A stretch of 64,000 nucleotides of DNA from an uncultured Eubacteriales bacterium. GTDB lineage: Bacteria > Bacillota > Clostridia > Christensenellales > Aristaeellaceae. The position numbers and the translations under genes are program-made. The stretch covers positions 49,624 to 113,623 of the forward strand of contig CACYTF010000005.1 in NCBI GenBank assembly GCA_902777335.1, given 5' to 3'. Numbering within the stretch: the first letter of the stretch is position 1; every line of letters starts with the position of its first letter. This document shows positions 34,109 through 43,795 of this stretch, piece after piece. The notes under the pieces are model-generated. The model searched no databases. It saw only the letters and a program-made list of their open reading frames with translations, and was not told where the DNA came from.

Positions 34109-34144
34109 ACCTTTGTTCATGATATATTTGGAGGCGAATCGCCA

Positions 34145-35194
34145 ATGAAGATAGTGGTGTTGTGCGGCGGGCTGAGCATGGAGCGCAACGTTTCCATCAC
34201 CAGCAGCACGCTGATCTGCAAAGCCCTGCGGGAGTTGGGGCACAGGGCCGTGCTGGTGGATATGTTCTTCGGCCTGGAGGATACCGACCAGTCGCCCGAG
34301 GACCTGTTCGAGCACCTGCCGCCCCTGAAGGACGCCGCGGTGTCCGAGGAGGAGCCGGACCTTCAGGCCGTGCGGGCGTCCCGCAAGTGGAAGAGCCCCA
34401 GCAAGGTGGGCAAGGGCGTGTTTGAGCTGTGCGCGCTGGCGGACGCGGTGTTCCTGGGCCTGCACGGGACCTGCGGCGAGGACGGGCGCATCCAGGCGGC
34501 CTTCGACCTGATGGGCATTCCCTACACCGGCAGCGGCTACCTGGGCAGCGCCCTGGCCATGGACAAGGACCTGACCAAGCAGCTGGCCCGGGCGGCGGGG
34601 GTGCGCACGCCCAAGTGGCGCATCGCAAGCTATGGCCGGGAATGCGTTGAGCAGATGGCCGCCTCGGTGGACCTGCCCTGTGTGGTCAAGCCCGTGGACA
34701 GCGGCTCCAGCATCGGCGTGTCCATTCCGAAGACGAAGGAAGAGCTCGTTTCCGCGCTGGAAGCCAACCGGCCGCTGGGCCGGGTGGTGCTGGAGCAGTA
34801 CGTCAAGGGGCGCGAGATCGACGTGGCGGTGCTGAAGGGCAGGAGCCTGCCGTCCATCGAGATCATCCCGAAGCACGGCTTCTACGACTATAAGAACAAG
34901 TACCAGGCCGGGGCCACCGTGGAGATCTGCCCGACGCCCATCGACGCGGCCACCGAGGAGGCCCTTCGGGAGACGGCGCTGAAGATGCACACGCTGCTGG
35001 GGCTTCAGACCTATTCCCGGTCAGACTTCATCGTGGACGAGTCCGGCGAGGTGTACTTCCTGGAGATCAATACCCTGCCGGGCATGACGCCCACCAGCCT
35101 CATGCCCCAGGAGGCCGCGGCCGTGGGCATCGACTACAAGGCTCTCTGCCAGACGATACTGGACGACGCCGTTGGAGGTGCAGGCACGATATGA
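34145..35194 (+). CDS. ddl: D-alanine-D-alanine ligase
   Basis: Joins two D-alanines for peptidoglycan. The 349-residue ATP-grasp protein begins MKIVVLCGGLSMERNVSITSS and has GLHGTCGEDGRIQAAFDLMGIPYTGSGYLGSALAMDK (~98-135), CVVKPVDSGSSIGVS (~180) and FLEINTLPGMTPTSLMPQEAAAVG at the end. The start is preceded by TTGGAGGCG; an in-frame start at 34076 lies before the promoter. murF follows in ATGA overlap, so the product feeds directly into the next step. Confidence 0.96.
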   Translation: MKIVVLCGGLSMERNVSITSSTLICKALRELGHRAVLVDMFFGLEDTDQSPEDLFEHLPPLKDAAVSEEEPDLQAVRASRKWKSPSKVGKGVFELCALADAVFLGLHGTCGEDGRIQAAFDLMGIPYTGSGYLGSALAMDKDLTKQLARAAGVRTPKWRIASYGRECVEQMAASVDLPCVVKPVDSGSSIGVSIPKTKEELVSALEANRPLGRVVLEQYVKGREIDVAVLKGRSLPSIEIIPKHGFYDYKNKYQAGATVEICPTPIDAATEEALRETALKMHTLLGLQTYSRSDFIVDESGEVYFLEINTLPGMTPTSLMPQEAAAVGIDYKALCQTILDDAVGGAGTI

Positions 35195-36549
35195 AGCCCT
35201 TTCTATTAAACGACGCGCTGCGCGCCGTGGACGGCCGCTGGGTGGGCGATGAGAAGGCGCTTTGCGAAACGGTCACCGGCGTGACCAGCGACAGCCGTGC
35301 CATAGCGCCCGGGGCGCTGTTCATCGCGCTGAAGGGCAGCCGCGTGGACGGCCATGATTTCATGGCCGAGTGCCTGAAGCGTGGGGCGGCGGCCTGCCTC
35401 ACCGAGCGCGAGCCCCGCGCGGACGAGCGCCCGGCCATCGTGGTGGGCTCCACCCTGCGGGCCACCGGCGCGCTGGCGGGCTGGTACCGTTCGCGCTTTG
35501 ATATTCCCGTGATCGGCGTCACCGGCAGCGTGGGCAAGACCACCACCAAGGAGATGGTGGCGGCGGTGCTGTCCCGGCGGTTTGTGACCCACAAGACCCA
35601 GCGCAACCTGAACAACGAGCTGGGCGTGCCGTGGACGCTCTTGCGCCTGGAGGACAAGCACCAGGTTTCGGTGGTGGAGATGGGCATTTCCGACTTCGGC
35701 GAGATGCGGCGTCTCACTGCCATGGTGCGGCCCACCATCGCCCTGTTCACGGTGATCGGCGACGCGCACCTGGAGTTTCTGGGCGACCGGGACGGCGTGC
35801 TGCGCGCCAAGTCCGAGATCTTCGAGGGCATGACCAGGGACGGCCTGGCCGTGATGAACGGCGACGATGCGCTGCAGGCGGTCTGCCGGCCGGACATGCG
35901 CAAGGTGACCTACGGGCTTTCCGAGGGCTGCGACGTTCGGGGCGAGTGCGTCAAGAACCTGGGGGAGGACGGCCTGCGGCTGACCGTGCGCCACGGCGCG
36001 GCGCGCTTTGAGGTCCACATCCCCGCCTTCGGCAGCCACATGGTCTACGCGGCGCTGGCCGCCGCGGCGGTGGGACTGGAGCTGGGCATGACCGAACAGG
36101 AGATCGCCGAGGGCATCCGGGGCTTTGAGACGGTGGGCGACCGGGCGCGGGTGATCCACGCCGGCGGGCTCACCGTGATCAGCGACTGCTACAATTCCAA
36201 CCCCAACTCCTGCAGGGCGGCGCTGGATTCGCTGGCCGCGCTGCCCGGCCGCCGGGTGAGCGTGCTGGGCGACATGCTGGAGCTGGGCCCCCGCAGCCCC
36301 CGGCTGCACGCGGGCCTGGGGGAATACGCGGCGCGCCTGGGCATTGAAAAGATCGTGGCCTGCGGGCCCCTTTCGCGGCAGATCGCCGAGGGCGCCAAGG
36401 GCGCGGGCGGCGACGCGCTGTACTTTGAAGACAAGGAAGCGCTGCTGGGCGCGATCCATGAGATCGTGCGCCCCGGCGACAGCGTGCTGGTGAAGGCCAG
36501 CCACAGCATGGCCTTCGAGCAGGTGGTGCAGAAGCTGACGGAGGAATAG
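35191..36549 (+). CDS. murF: UDP-MurNAc-tripeptide-D-alanyl-D-alanine ligase
   Basis: Adds D-Ala-D-Ala to the UDP-MurNAc tripeptide. A 452-residue Mur ligase with an N-terminal substrate domain (GVTSDSRAIAPGALFIALKG), the ATP site GVTGSVGKTTTKEMVAAVL (~111), NLNNELGVPWTLL, EMGISDFGEMRRL and a C-terminal domain with DCYNSNPNSCRAALDSL. It overlaps ddl by four bases. Downstream is a perfect 12-pair hairpin before a convergent gene. Confidence 0.96.
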   Translation: MKPFLLNDALRAVDGRWVGDEKALCETVTGVTSDSRAIAPGALFIALKGSRVDGHDFMAECLKRGAAACLTEREPRADERPAIVVGSTLRATGALAGWYRSRFDIPVIGVTGSVGKTTTKEMVAAVLSRRFVTHKTQRNLNNELGVPWTLLRLEDKHQVSVVEMGISDFGEMRRLTAMVRPTIALFTVIGDAHLEFLGDRDGVLRAKSEIFEGMTRDGLAVMNGDDALQAVCRPDMRKVTYGLSEGCDVRGECVKNLGEDGLRLTVRHGAARFEVHIPAFGSHMVYAALAAAAVGLELGMTEQEIAEGIRGFETVGDRARVIHAGGLTVISDCYNSNPNSCRAALDSLAALPGRRVSVLGDMLELGPRSPRLHAGLGEYAARLGIEKIVACGPLSRQIAEGAKGAGGDALYFEDKEALLGAIHEIVRPGDSVLVKASHSMAFEQVVQKLTEE

Positions 36550-36567
36550 GCGCGTCAGAGAGTGATA

Positions 36568-36603
36568 TCGCCCGCGGCGGGAACGCGTTCACGCCGCGGG
36601 CGA
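36568..36603. terminator. Hairpin between murF and the ferritin-like gene
   Basis: TCGCCCGCGGCG pairs perfectly with CGCCGCGGGCGA; the loop contains a second palindrome GAACGCGTTC. Neither side has a T-run, so it may slow or block convergent transcription without being a classic terminator. Confidence 0.55.
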
Positions 36604-36610
36604 AATACTG

Positions 36611-37864
36611 TCAGCAGGCCGTGCCCTGCACGCGGCCCAGATCGGTGTTGTCCGCCCTGCGGTCCCGCAGCGCGGGCACCGGGTTCGGCGCGATCTCGAA
36701 GCGGTAGTCGGCCCCGTCCCGGGCGATGAGCCGCTCGATGATGGCGTGGCTCTCCACGCCGTTCACATCGGGGTTGACGGCCCCTTGGTATTTGAAGAAG
36801 TCGGCCTTCGGGCTCAGGTCGTTCACGTTGGTCCAGTCCTCGCGCAGGGCGGTGTTGCAGACGGTGCCGCCCAGCACGGCGCGCACGTATTCGATGTTGC
36901 CGGTGAGCCGCAGCGGGTCGGGGAACGTGCCGTCGGGGATCACCTGGTCAGGTTCGGTGCCCTCGTAGGTCTCCAGCAGCTCCGCGGCGGCGTGCAGGTG
37001 GCTGACCTCCTGCTCGAACAGCATGGCCCAGATGTCCCGTATGCGGGGGTCGCTCTCGGTTTCCATGGCCGACCAGTAGAGGTAGCACTCGGCGTACTGG
37101 TGGTTGAGGCAGCCTTCCAGCCAGGTCTGGTCCGTGTCCATCAGGCTGCCGTACTGGGTGACGTGCTGCTCCTCCACCATGCCGATCTCCCGGTACAGCT
37201 TCTGGCCCCAGGCCGTGGGGTAGAAGGCGGCGACGTTCATATAGTAGTTCATGGTCTGCTGCTCGGCGGCGGTGATGATGCCGGTGCACAGGCGGGTCAT
37301 CGGCGAGGCGGTGGGGCTCTGGATGTGGAACTTCACCGAGTCGAACGGGTGGCGGTGGTGGGCGATCGTGGGCCGGCCCGGCATGATCTCGGTGTAGCGC
37401 CCCACCAGCGCCTCGGCCTGCATGCCGTCGTCGAAGTCCATCAGATCCGCGTAGCGGTACAGGTGGTCGAAGTCCTCCAGCAGCGCGAAGTCCAGCGCCT
37501 GCTTCACATAGGGGTTGTCCTCCCGCTGAGCCAGGGCGGCCGTCAGGTCCACGGCCAGCTGCTCGTAGCCGATGGTGTGCATCAGTATCGTCTCGTCCGC
37601 CGGCTTCAGCGCGGCGATCAGCTTTTGCTGCTGCTGCTCCAGCCGGCGCAGCAGGGCGATCTGGCGGCGCAGCTCGTTGTCGGGGGCGTGGCGGCTGAAC
37701 TGGTGGCCGTACCACACCGCCTCAAACTCGGTGCCGTTCATCAGTATGACCCGGCAGCGGGTGTAGGGGTCCACCGCGCGGGCGTCGTAGGGGACGGGGG
37801 TCAGCTGCCCCCAGTTCATGATCAGGGATTCCAGGCGCCTGGGCTTCAGCTCAAATGGATTCAT
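36611..37864 (-). CDS. Ferritin-like metal-binding protein of unknown function
   Basis: A 417-residue soluble helical protein that I cannot name. It carries several acidic/His pairs typical of diiron four-helix bundles: LLEDFDHLYRYADLM (~133), MVEEQHVTQYGSL (~235) and LFEQEVSHLHAAAELLE (~290). The helix CLNHQYAECYLYWSAMETESDP lies between. The N-terminal part (ELKPRRLESLIMNWGQLTPVPYDA) and the C-terminal part (after ~345) have no recognised domain. It is monocistronic. A role in oxygen, peroxide or iron handling is possible but unproven. Confidence 0.6.
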   Translation of the reverse strand: MNPFELKPRRLESLIMNWGQLTPVPYDARAVDPYTRCRVILMNGTEFEAVWYGHQFSRHAPDNELRRQIALLRRLEQQQQKLIAALKPADETILMHTIGYEQLAVDLTAALAQREDNPYVKQALDFALLEDFDHLYRYADLMDFDDGMQAEALVGRYTEIMPGRPTIAHHRHPFDSVKFHIQSPTASPMTRLCTGIITAAEQQTMNYYMNVAAFYPTAWGQKLYREIGMVEEQHVTQYGSLMDTDQTWLEGCLNHQYAECYLYWSAMETESDPRIRDIWAMLFEQEVSHLHAAAELLETYEGTEPDQVIPDGTFPDPLRLTGNIEYVRAVLGGTVCNTALREDWTNVNDLSPKADFFKYQGAVNPDVNGVESHAIIERLIARDGADYRFEIAPNPVPALRDRRADNTDLGRVQGTAC

Positions 37865-37942
37865 CGATGCACGCTCCTTATCAGAATGTGCGAATAGTAT
37901 ATGCCATGGGGCCGTCGTTTATTTTACGAAAATTGACTATCC

Positions 37943-37972
37943 TTGACATTCAGTTGACACAGGGTTTATAAT
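37943..37972 (+). promoter_or_regulatory. ftsH promoter
   Basis: TTGACA (37943-37948), 18-base spacer, TATAAT (37967-37972). Two further TTGAC motifs flank the -35 box (37933 and 37954). Confidence 0.75.
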
Positions 37973-38014
37973 ATCAGTGTATACTGCGTTTGCCAACAGA
38001 AGGAAGGTGCATTC

Positions 38015-39862
38015 ATGAACGAGGTCAAGAAACCCAAACAACCTCTGATATTCTATTATCTGCTCGCGGTCGTTGCGATCATACTGTTCAACAGCCTGAT
38101 CGCGCCGATGCTGTTCAGCCCCAAGGTCACCGAGGTAGACTACAGCGAGTTCATGCGCATGACCGAGGACAAGCAGGTCAAGGAGGTCATGGTGGAGGAC
38201 AACCAGATCCTGTTCACCGACGGCAACGGCAGCTTCTTCAAGACGGGCCTGATGGACGATAAGGACCTGACCCAGCGGCTGTACGCCTCCGGCGCGAAGT
38301 TCTCCAGCCAGATCGTCGAACAGATGTCGCCGCTGCTGTCGCTGCTGATCTCCTGGGTGCTGCCGCTGATCGTCATGATCGCCCTGGGCCAGCTGGTGAG
38401 CAAGAAGCTGCTGGAGAAGGCCGGTGGCGGCGCGGGCAGCATGATGTTCGGCATGGGCAAGAGCAACGCCAAGATCTACGTGAAGTCCACCAGCGGCATC
38501 AAGTTTGACGACGTGGCCGGCGAGGACGAGGCCAAGGAGATCCTGTCGGAGATCGTCGACTTTTTGCACAACCCGAAGAAGTACGAGGAGATCGGCGCGA
38601 AGATGCCCAAGGGCGCGCTGCTGGTGGGCCCTCCCGGCACGGGCAAGACGCTGCTGGCGAAGGCCGTGGCCGGCGAGGCCAACGTGCCGTTCTTCTCGAT
38701 CTCAGGCTCGGAATTCGTGGAGATGTTCGTGGGCATGGGCGCGGCGAAGGTCCGCGACCTGTTCAAGCAGGCCAATGAGAAGGCCCCCTGCATCGTGTTC
38801 ATCGACGAGGTGGACGCCATCGGCGGCAAGCGCGACGGGCGCATCGGCGGCAACGACGAGCGCGAGCAGACGCTGAACCAGCTGCTGACGGAGATGGACG
38901 GCTTTGACGGCAGCAAGGGCGTCGTGATACTGGCGGCCACGAACCGCCCCGAATCGCTGGACCCCGCGCTGCTGCGGCCGGGCCGCTTCGACCGGCGCGT
39001 GCCGGTGGAGCTGCCGGACCTGGCGGGCCGCGAGGCGATACTGAAGGTGCACGCCAAGAACGTGCAGACCCAGAAGAACATCGACTACGCCGCGGTGGCC
39101 CGGGCGGCCTCCGGCGCGTCCGGCGCGGAGCTGGCCAACATCGTCAACGAGGCCGCGCTGCGGGCCGTGCGCGACGGCAGAAGGCTGGTGACCCAGGCGG
39201 ACCTGGAGGAGAGCGTGGAGGTCATCATCGCCGGCTATCAGAAGAAGAACCGGGTGATGAGCGACAAGGAGAAGATGGTGGTGGCCTATCACGAGATCGG
39301 CCACGCGCTGGTGGCGGCCAAGCAGTCGGAATCCGCGCCGGTGCACAAGATCACCATCATCCCCAGGACCTCCGGCGCGCTGGGCTACACCATGCAGGTG
39401 GAGGAGGGCGAGCACTTCCTGCTGACCAAGGAGGAGCTGGAGAACAAGATCGCCACGCTCACCGGCGGCCGCGCCGCCGAGGCGCTGATCTTCGGCCAGA
39501 TCACCACCGGGGCCTCCAACGACATCGAGCAGGCCACGCGCCTGGCCCGGGCCATGATCACCCGCTACGGCATGTCCAGCGAGTTCGGCATGGTGGCCAT
39601 GGAGCAGCTGACCAACCAGTACCTGGGCGGGGACACCACGCTGGCCTGCTCCGCCGAGACGGCCAACCGCATCGACGAGGTGGTGCGCAGCCTGATCGCC
39701 GCCCAGTACGAGAAGGCCTACAGCATTTTGCAGGAGAATGCCCAGCCGCTGCACACGCTGGCCAAGTACCTGTACGAGCACGAGACCATCACCGGCGAGG
39801 AGTTCATGGACATACTGCACAGGACCCAGGCGCAGATCGCCGCCGCGCCGGCGCAGGCCTGA
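38015..39862 (+). CDS. ftsH: ATP-dependent zinc metalloprotease FtsH
   Basis: A membrane-bound AAA+ protease that removes damaged membrane proteins and short-lived regulators. The 615-residue protein has two membrane helices (~12-32 and ~108-128) around a small extracytoplasmic domain. The AAA module has Walker A GPPGTGKT (~208), Walker [12 protein letters not shown] and the second region of homology RPGRFDRR. The protease site is HEIGH (~428), with Ile replacing the usual Ala but both His and the Glu kept. The third zinc ligand is expected in the ASNDIEQAT region. It has its own promoter and terminator. Confidence 0.97.
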   Translation: MNEVKKPKQPLIFYYLLAVVAIILFNSLIAPMLFSPKVTEVDYSEFMRMTEDKQVKEVMVEDNQILFTDGNGSFFKTGLMDDKDLTQRLYASGAKFSSQIVEQMSPLLSLLISWVLPLIVMIALGQLVSKKLLEKAGGGAGSMMFGMGKSNAKIYVKSTSGIKFDDVAGEDEAKEILSEIVDFLHNPKKYEEIGAKMPKGALLVGPPGTGKTLLAKAVAGEANVPFFSISGSEFVEMFVGMGAAKVRDLFKQANEKAPCIVFIDEVDAIGGKRDGRIGGNDEREQTLNQLLTEMDGFDGSKGVVILAATNRPESLDPALLRPGRFDRRVPVELPDLAGREAILKVHAKNVQTQKNIDYAAVARAASGASGAELANIVNEAALRAVRDGRRLVTQADLEESVEVIIAGYQKKNRVMSDKEKMVVAYHEIGHALVAAKQSESAPVHKITIIPRTSGALGYTMQVEEGEHFLLTKEELENKIATLTGGRAAEALIFGQITTGASNDIEQATRLARAMITRYGMSSEFGMVAMEQLTNQYLGGDTTLACSAETANRIDEVVRSLIAAQYEKAYSILQENAQPLHTLAKYLYEHETITGEEFMDILHRTQAQIAAAPAQA

Positions 39863-39873
39863 GCGCCAATATC

Positions 39874-39909
39874 AGCCAAGGGAACGCCAAGCGCGTCCCT
39901 TGGCTTTTT
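39874..39909 (+). terminator. ftsH terminator
   Basis: AGCCAAGGGA pairs with TCCCTTGGCT across a 12-base loop, followed by a T5 run. Confidence 0.88.
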
Positions 39910-39946
39910 CGCGCAAACGTGGTATCATAGGGGAGAGGTGAGGGCG

Positions 39947-41110
39947 ATGCGGTGTATTGTCAACGGCATCATACTGCTTCCGGACGGGGAAGTCCGCGGA
40001 AAGGCACTGGCCTTTGAACGGGGCCGGATCGCCGGCGTGCTGGACGTGCCGCCGGCGGGCTCCCGGATCATCGACGCGGCGGGCGGCTACGTGGCCCCGG
40101 GCCTGGTGGACGTGCACATCCACGGCTTCATGGGCATGGACGCCTCAAACGGCAGCCTCGGGGAACTGCAGGAAATGTCCCGCCGGCTGGCGGAATGGGG
40201 CACCACGGCCTGGCTGCCCACCACCATGACGCTGAAGTGGCCGACGCTGGAGGCGTGCTTTTCCGCCATACGGCAGGCCGCGGCGCGGAGCCTGCGCCCC
40301 GATTGGGGCGGCGCGCAGGTGCTGGGCTGCCACGCCGAGGGGCCGTTCATCAATCCGGTGAAGAAGGGGGCCCAGGACGGCGCGGCCATACAGCGCCCCG
40401 ATGTCGAAAAGCTGCGGCCCTGGGCGGACGTGGTGAAGCTGATGACCGTCGCGCCGGAGGTGGACGGCGCGCTCGACTTCATCCGCGCGGCCGCGGGGCT
40501 GGGCGTGACGGTTTCGATGGGCCACACCGCGGCCACCGCGGCGCAGGCGCTGGCGGGCTTTGACGCGGGCGTCACCCACGCCACCCACACCTTCAACGCC
40601 ATGCCGCCGCTGAACCACCGGGAGCCGGGGGCCGTCGGGGCGGCGCTGACCGACGGCAGGGTGTACTGCGAGCTGATCGCCGACACGTTCCACGTGAACC
40701 CCATGCTGTTCGGCCTGATGGCGCGGCAGAAGGGCGACCGCCTGGTGCTGATCACCGACTCGATACAGGTGGCCCACCTGCCCGACGGGCCCCACGACCA
40801 GTCGGGGCAGACGGTGATCGTGGACGGCATCCGCTGCCGGTTCCCGGACGGCACCATCGCCGGCAGCAGCCTGACGATGGACCTGGCCGTGCGCAACTTC
40901 CGGGCGCACACCGGCCTGCCGCTTTACCAGGTGGTGAACATGGCCTCGCTGTACCCGGCGCGCTCGGTGGGCGTCGACGGGGCGAAGGGGTCGCTGGAGG
41001 CGGGCAAGGACGCGGACATACTGATCACCGACCCGGCGTTCAACGTCATGCATACGTTTGTGCGCGGGGAATGCGTCTATTCAAGGGCTCAAAGGACGGA
41101 CGAAAGATGA
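39947..41110 (+). CDS. nagA: N-acetylglucosamine-6-phosphate deacetylase
   Basis: Removes the acetyl group from GlcNAc-6-phosphate during amino-sugar use and wall recycling. The 387-residue amidohydrolase has GLVDVHIHGFMG (metal site, ~47), GCHAEGPFINPVKKGAQ (~123, with the metal-binding Glu), MGHTAATAAQA, THTFNAMPPLNHREPG and LITDSI (catalytic Asp, ~266). ATG 39947 has a GGGGAGAGG site upstream. No nagB or transporter is adjacent. It overlaps tmcAL by four bases. Confidence 0.95.
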   Translation: MRCIVNGIILLPDGEVRGKALAFERGRIAGVLDVPPAGSRIIDAAGGYVAPGLVDVHIHGFMGMDASNGSLGELQEMSRRLAEWGTTAWLPTTMTLKWPTLEACFSAIRQAAARSLRPDWGGAQVLGCHAEGPFINPVKKGAQDGAAIQRPDVEKLRPWADVVKLMTVAPEVDGALDFIRAAAGLGVTVSMGHTAATAAQALAGFDAGVTHATHTFNAMPPLNHREPGAVGAALTDGRVYCELIADTFHVNPMLFGLMARQKGDRLVLITDSIQVAHLPDGPHDQSGQTVIVDGIRCRFPDGTIAGSSLTMDLAVRNFRAHTGLPLYQVVNMASLYPARSVGVDGAKGSLEAGKDADILITDPAFNVMHTFVRGECVYSRAQRTDER

Positions 41111-42276
41111 GGATCGCGGGCATCATCGCGGAGTACAATCCGTTTCACAACGGCCACGCGCTGCACGTCGAACGGGCGCGGGAGCTGACCGGCTGCGATT
41201 ATGTCGCGGCCTGCATGTCCGGCCACTTCACCCAGCGGGGCGAGCCCGCCATGTTCTCCAAGTGGGATCGGGCGCGCATGGCGCTTTCCTGCGGCGTGGA
41301 CGCGGTGTTCGAGCTGCCGGCGCTGTTCGCCGTGCGCACCGCGGACGCCTTTGCCCGGGGCGGCGTGGCGATACTGGACGGCCTGGGGGTGGACGCGCTG
41401 TGCTTCGGCAGCGAGACCGACGATATGGCGCTCATTGAGAAGCTGGCGTCGCTGCGCGACGACGAGCCCCGGGCGCTGTCCGAAAAAATAAGGGAGAAGC
41501 TGGAGGAGGGCAAATCCCACGCCCGGGCGCGGGGCGAGGCGATCGGCGAAATGATGGGCATGCCGGAGACGCTCATGAACCGCCCGAACCTGGCGCTGGC
41601 CGTGGAATACCTGCGGGCCATCGCCCAGCGCGGGTCGAACATGACGCCGGTGGCGATCCGGCGCGTAGGCGATTACCACGACCCGGCGCTGGGCCAAATC
41701 GCCTCCGCCACGGCCATACGGGCGGCCTTTGCCCGCGGCGAGGCGGATCGGGCGCTCATGGCGATGCCGGAGGCCGCGCGGCGCTGGGCCGTACCGGAGG
41801 CGATGCACGGCATGGACGACGTGCTGCTGTACCGGCTGAGGGGCATGGATCTACAGGCGCTGGCGGCGCTGCCCGACGTGGGGGAGGGCCTGGAGAACCG
41901 GCTGCATAAATGCTGCCGGGAGGCCTGTGGCCGCGAGGCATTGCTGGAGGCGCTGAAGTGCAAGCGCTACACCCACGCGCGGCTGAGCCGCACGCTGACC
42001 CACGCGCTGATCGGCATGGACAGGAATCTGATCCGGGCCGTGCCCGCGCCGCGCTACGCCCGGCTGATCGGCATGCGCCGGGGCGCGGAAGGGCTGCTCC
42101 CGGCGCTGAAGGCGCGCGCGCGCCTGCCCATCGTGTCCCGGGCCGCGGAGCTGACGGGGGACCCCTGCTTTGAGCTGGAGTGCCGGGCCACGGACGTCTG
42201 GGCGCTCTTGCACGACGCGCCGCGGGCGCGCCCGGCGGGAAGAGAATGCCGGGAGAAGTTCGTGGTCGTGGATTAG
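41107..42276 (+). CDS. tmcAL: tRNA-Met cytidine acetate ligase
   Basis: Forms N4-acetylcytidine at the wobble position of elongator tRNA-Met using acetate and ATP. The 389-residue protein begins GIIAEYNPFHNGHALHVERARE, the nucleotidyltransferase HxGH-type site, followed by CMSGHFTQRGEPAMFSKWDRARMAL, LPALFAVRTADAFARGGV and FGSETDD, all hallmarks of this (formerly YlbM/DUF795) family. Start ATG 41107 overlaps the nagA stop; the frame could be extended to 41071 without a ribosome site. Its stop shares bases with the stop of the convergent tlyA gene. Confidence 0.93.
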   Translation: MRIAGIIAEYNPFHNGHALHVERARELTGCDYVAACMSGHFTQRGEPAMFSKWDRARMALSCGVDAVFELPALFAVRTADAFARGGVAILDGLGVDALCFGSETDDMALIEKLASLRDDEPRALSEKIREKLEEGKSHARARGEAIGEMMGMPETLMNRPNLALAVEYLRAIAQRGSNMTPVAIRRVGDYHDPALGQIASATAIRAAFARGEADRALMAMPEAARRWAVPEAMHGMDDVLLYRLRGMDLQALAALPDVGEGLENRLHKCCREACGREALLEALKCKRYTHARLSRTLTHALIGMDRNLIRAVPAPRYARLIGMRRGAEGLLPALKARARLPIVSRAAELTGDPCFELECRATDVWALLHDAPRARPAGRECREKFVVVD

Positions 42277-43091
42277 TTTTTTGCGTGCGCCCGCCGGACG
42301 AGCGCGTCGATCTCTTTTACCGGGACGGCGCGCTCGCACCGTAAAGCCGGCAGCAGGTCCGCCAGGAATTCGATGTTGCCGTCGCCGCCGGTGATGGGGG
42401 AGATTTCCAGCGCCCGGACTCGCCACCCCAGCGCCTCCGGGAACGCAGCAATCTCATAAAGCACCCGGCGGTGGGCCTCCGGGCTTGAGACGATGCCGCC
42501 CTTGCCTATGCTGGCGCGGCCCGCCTCGAACTGGGGCTTCACCAGCGTGAGCACGCGGCCCCCGGGCCCCAGCAGCTCAAACAGCGCCGGCAGGATCAGG
42601 CGCACCGATATAAAGGACACGTCCATCACCGCCAGGGTCGGCGGCGTGGGGAACATGGAGCGGGCCAGCGCGCGGGCGTTGACCCGCTCCATGCTCGTGA
42701 CGCGGCGGTCTTCGCGCAGGCGCGGGTCCAGCTGGCCGGTGCCCACGTCCACCGCGTAGACGTGGGCCGCGCCCTCGCGCAGCAGCACGTCGGTAAAGCC
42801 GCCGGTGGACGCGCCCACGTCCACGCACACCTTTCCCGACACGTCCACGGCGAAGGCGTCTATGGCCCTCTTCAGCTTCAGACCGCCGCGGCTGACGTAG
42901 GGGTGGGTGTCGCCGGTGACGGTCAGCACGTCCTCCGGCCCGACCTTCTGGGCGGGCTTTGCGATGGGAGCGCCGTTGATCAGCGCGAAGCCCGCCTCGA
43001 TCAGCGCCCGGGCCTTCTCCCGGCTGGGCGCCAGGCCCCGCGCCGCCAGCGCCGCGTCGGCCCGCTGGCGCTCCTCGGATTCATGAACCAT
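42273..43091 (-). CDS. tlyA: TlyA-family rRNA 2'-O-methyltransferase
   Basis: A 272-residue protein with an N-terminal S4 RNA-binding domain (ADAALAARGLAPSREKARALIEAGFALING) and an FtsJ-type methyltransferase (VCVDVGASTGGFTDVLL, YAVDVGTGQLDPRLRED, VMDVSFISVRLILPAL, LVKPQFEAG). Characterised TlyA enzymes methylate the ribose of rRNA cytidines and affect capreomycin sensitivity; some are called haemolysins, which is doubtful. The stop codons of tlyA and tmcAL overlap head to head in the four bases TTAG. Confidence 0.92.
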   Translation of the reverse strand: MVHESEERQRADAALAARGLAPSREKARALIEAGFALINGAPIAKPAQKVGPEDVLTVTGDTHPYVSRGGLKLKRAIDAFAVDVSGKVCVDVGASTGGFTDVLLREGAAHVYAVDVGTGQLDPRLREDRRVTSMERVNARALARSMFPTPPTLAVMDVSFISVRLILPALFELLGPGGRVLTLVKPQFEAGRASIGKGGIVSSPEAHRRVLYEIAAFPEALGWRVRALEISPITGGDGNIEFLADLLPALRCERAVPVKEIDALVRRAHAKN

Positions 43092-43142
43092 CCCATTTGC
43101 CTCCCGGTTTCTGGTAATTTATGGATATTGCACAGTATTTGA

Positions 43143-43171
43143 TTGACATATTTGGATAATACATATAAAAT
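43143..43171 (+). promoter_or_regulatory. Promoter of the CAP-domain gene
   Basis: TTGACA (43143-43148), 17-base spacer, TAAAAT (43166-43171), in an AT-rich intergenic region. Confidence 0.7.
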
Positions 43172-43215
43172 ACCTGTGAAATATATTTCAAATCTATTTC
43201 AGAAGAGGTGATTAC

Positions 43216-43746
43216 ATGCATCCCATCAAGCGATTTACGGCGCTGGCGCTGTGCCTTGTGCTGCTGGCCGCACTGGCCGGCCAGGGGGCGCTGGCGAAGA
43301 CCGCCTGTTCGCCGAAGTACCGGCTGTCTGCCCGAACGGTCAGCGCCGTCAAGGTAGACGTAAAGCCGAAGGCCGACGACGGCGTAACGCTCGGCGGCCT
43401 GGCCGCCGAGGTCGTGCGGCAGGTGAACGCGGAGCGACAGAAGGCGGGCCTCGGGGCGCTGCGGGTCGACGCCGAGCTCACCCGGGCCGCCTGCGTGCGG
43501 GCGCGGGAGATCGTGGAAAAGTTCAGCCACACCCGCCCCGACGGCAGCAAGTGGTCCACGGCCGGCACGGGCATCTACGGCGAGAACATCGCCATGGGCC
43601 AGCGCACGGCGGACAAGGTCATGGCGGCCTGGCTGACCTCCAGCGGCCACCGGGCGAACATCATGCGCCCCGGCTTCGGCTCCATCGGCGTCTGCGCGCT
43701 GACGGTGAACGGCGTCACCTACTGGGCGCAGCTGTTCGGAAAGTAA
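43216..43746 (+). CDS. Secreted CAP (SCP/PR-1) domain protein
   Basis: A 176-residue exported protein with a signal peptide at 1-~27 (cleavage likely after GALA) and a CAP domain at ~60-175. LAAEVVRQVNAERQKAGLGALRVDAELTRAACVRAREI, EKFSHTRPDGSKWST, GENIAMGQ and MAAWLTSSGHRANIMRPGFGSIGVC are the conserved blocks, including the two His and the Glu that line the CAP cavity. Bacterial CAP proteins are surface or spore-associated with varied roles, and no specific one can be assigned. It has its own promoter and terminator. Confidence 0.9.
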   Translation: MHPIKRFTALALCLVLLAALAGQGALAKTACSPKYRLSARTVSAVKVDVKPKADDGVTLGGLAAEVVRQVNAERQKAGLGALRVDAELTRAACVRAREIVEKFSHTRPDGSKWSTAGTGIYGENIAMGQRTADKVMAAWLTSSGHRANIMRPGFGSIGVCALTVNGVTYWAQLFGK

Positions 43747-43761
43747 CTCCATACCGTACAT

Positions 43762-43795
43762 ACCCCGAAGCGATACCGCTTCGGGGTGATTTTAT
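43762..43795 (+). terminator. Terminator of the CAP-domain gene
   Basis: ACCCCGAAGCG pairs with CGCTTCGGGGT over a four-base loop, followed by GATTTTAT. It overlaps the end of the convergent MATE gene by a few bases. Confidence 0.85.
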
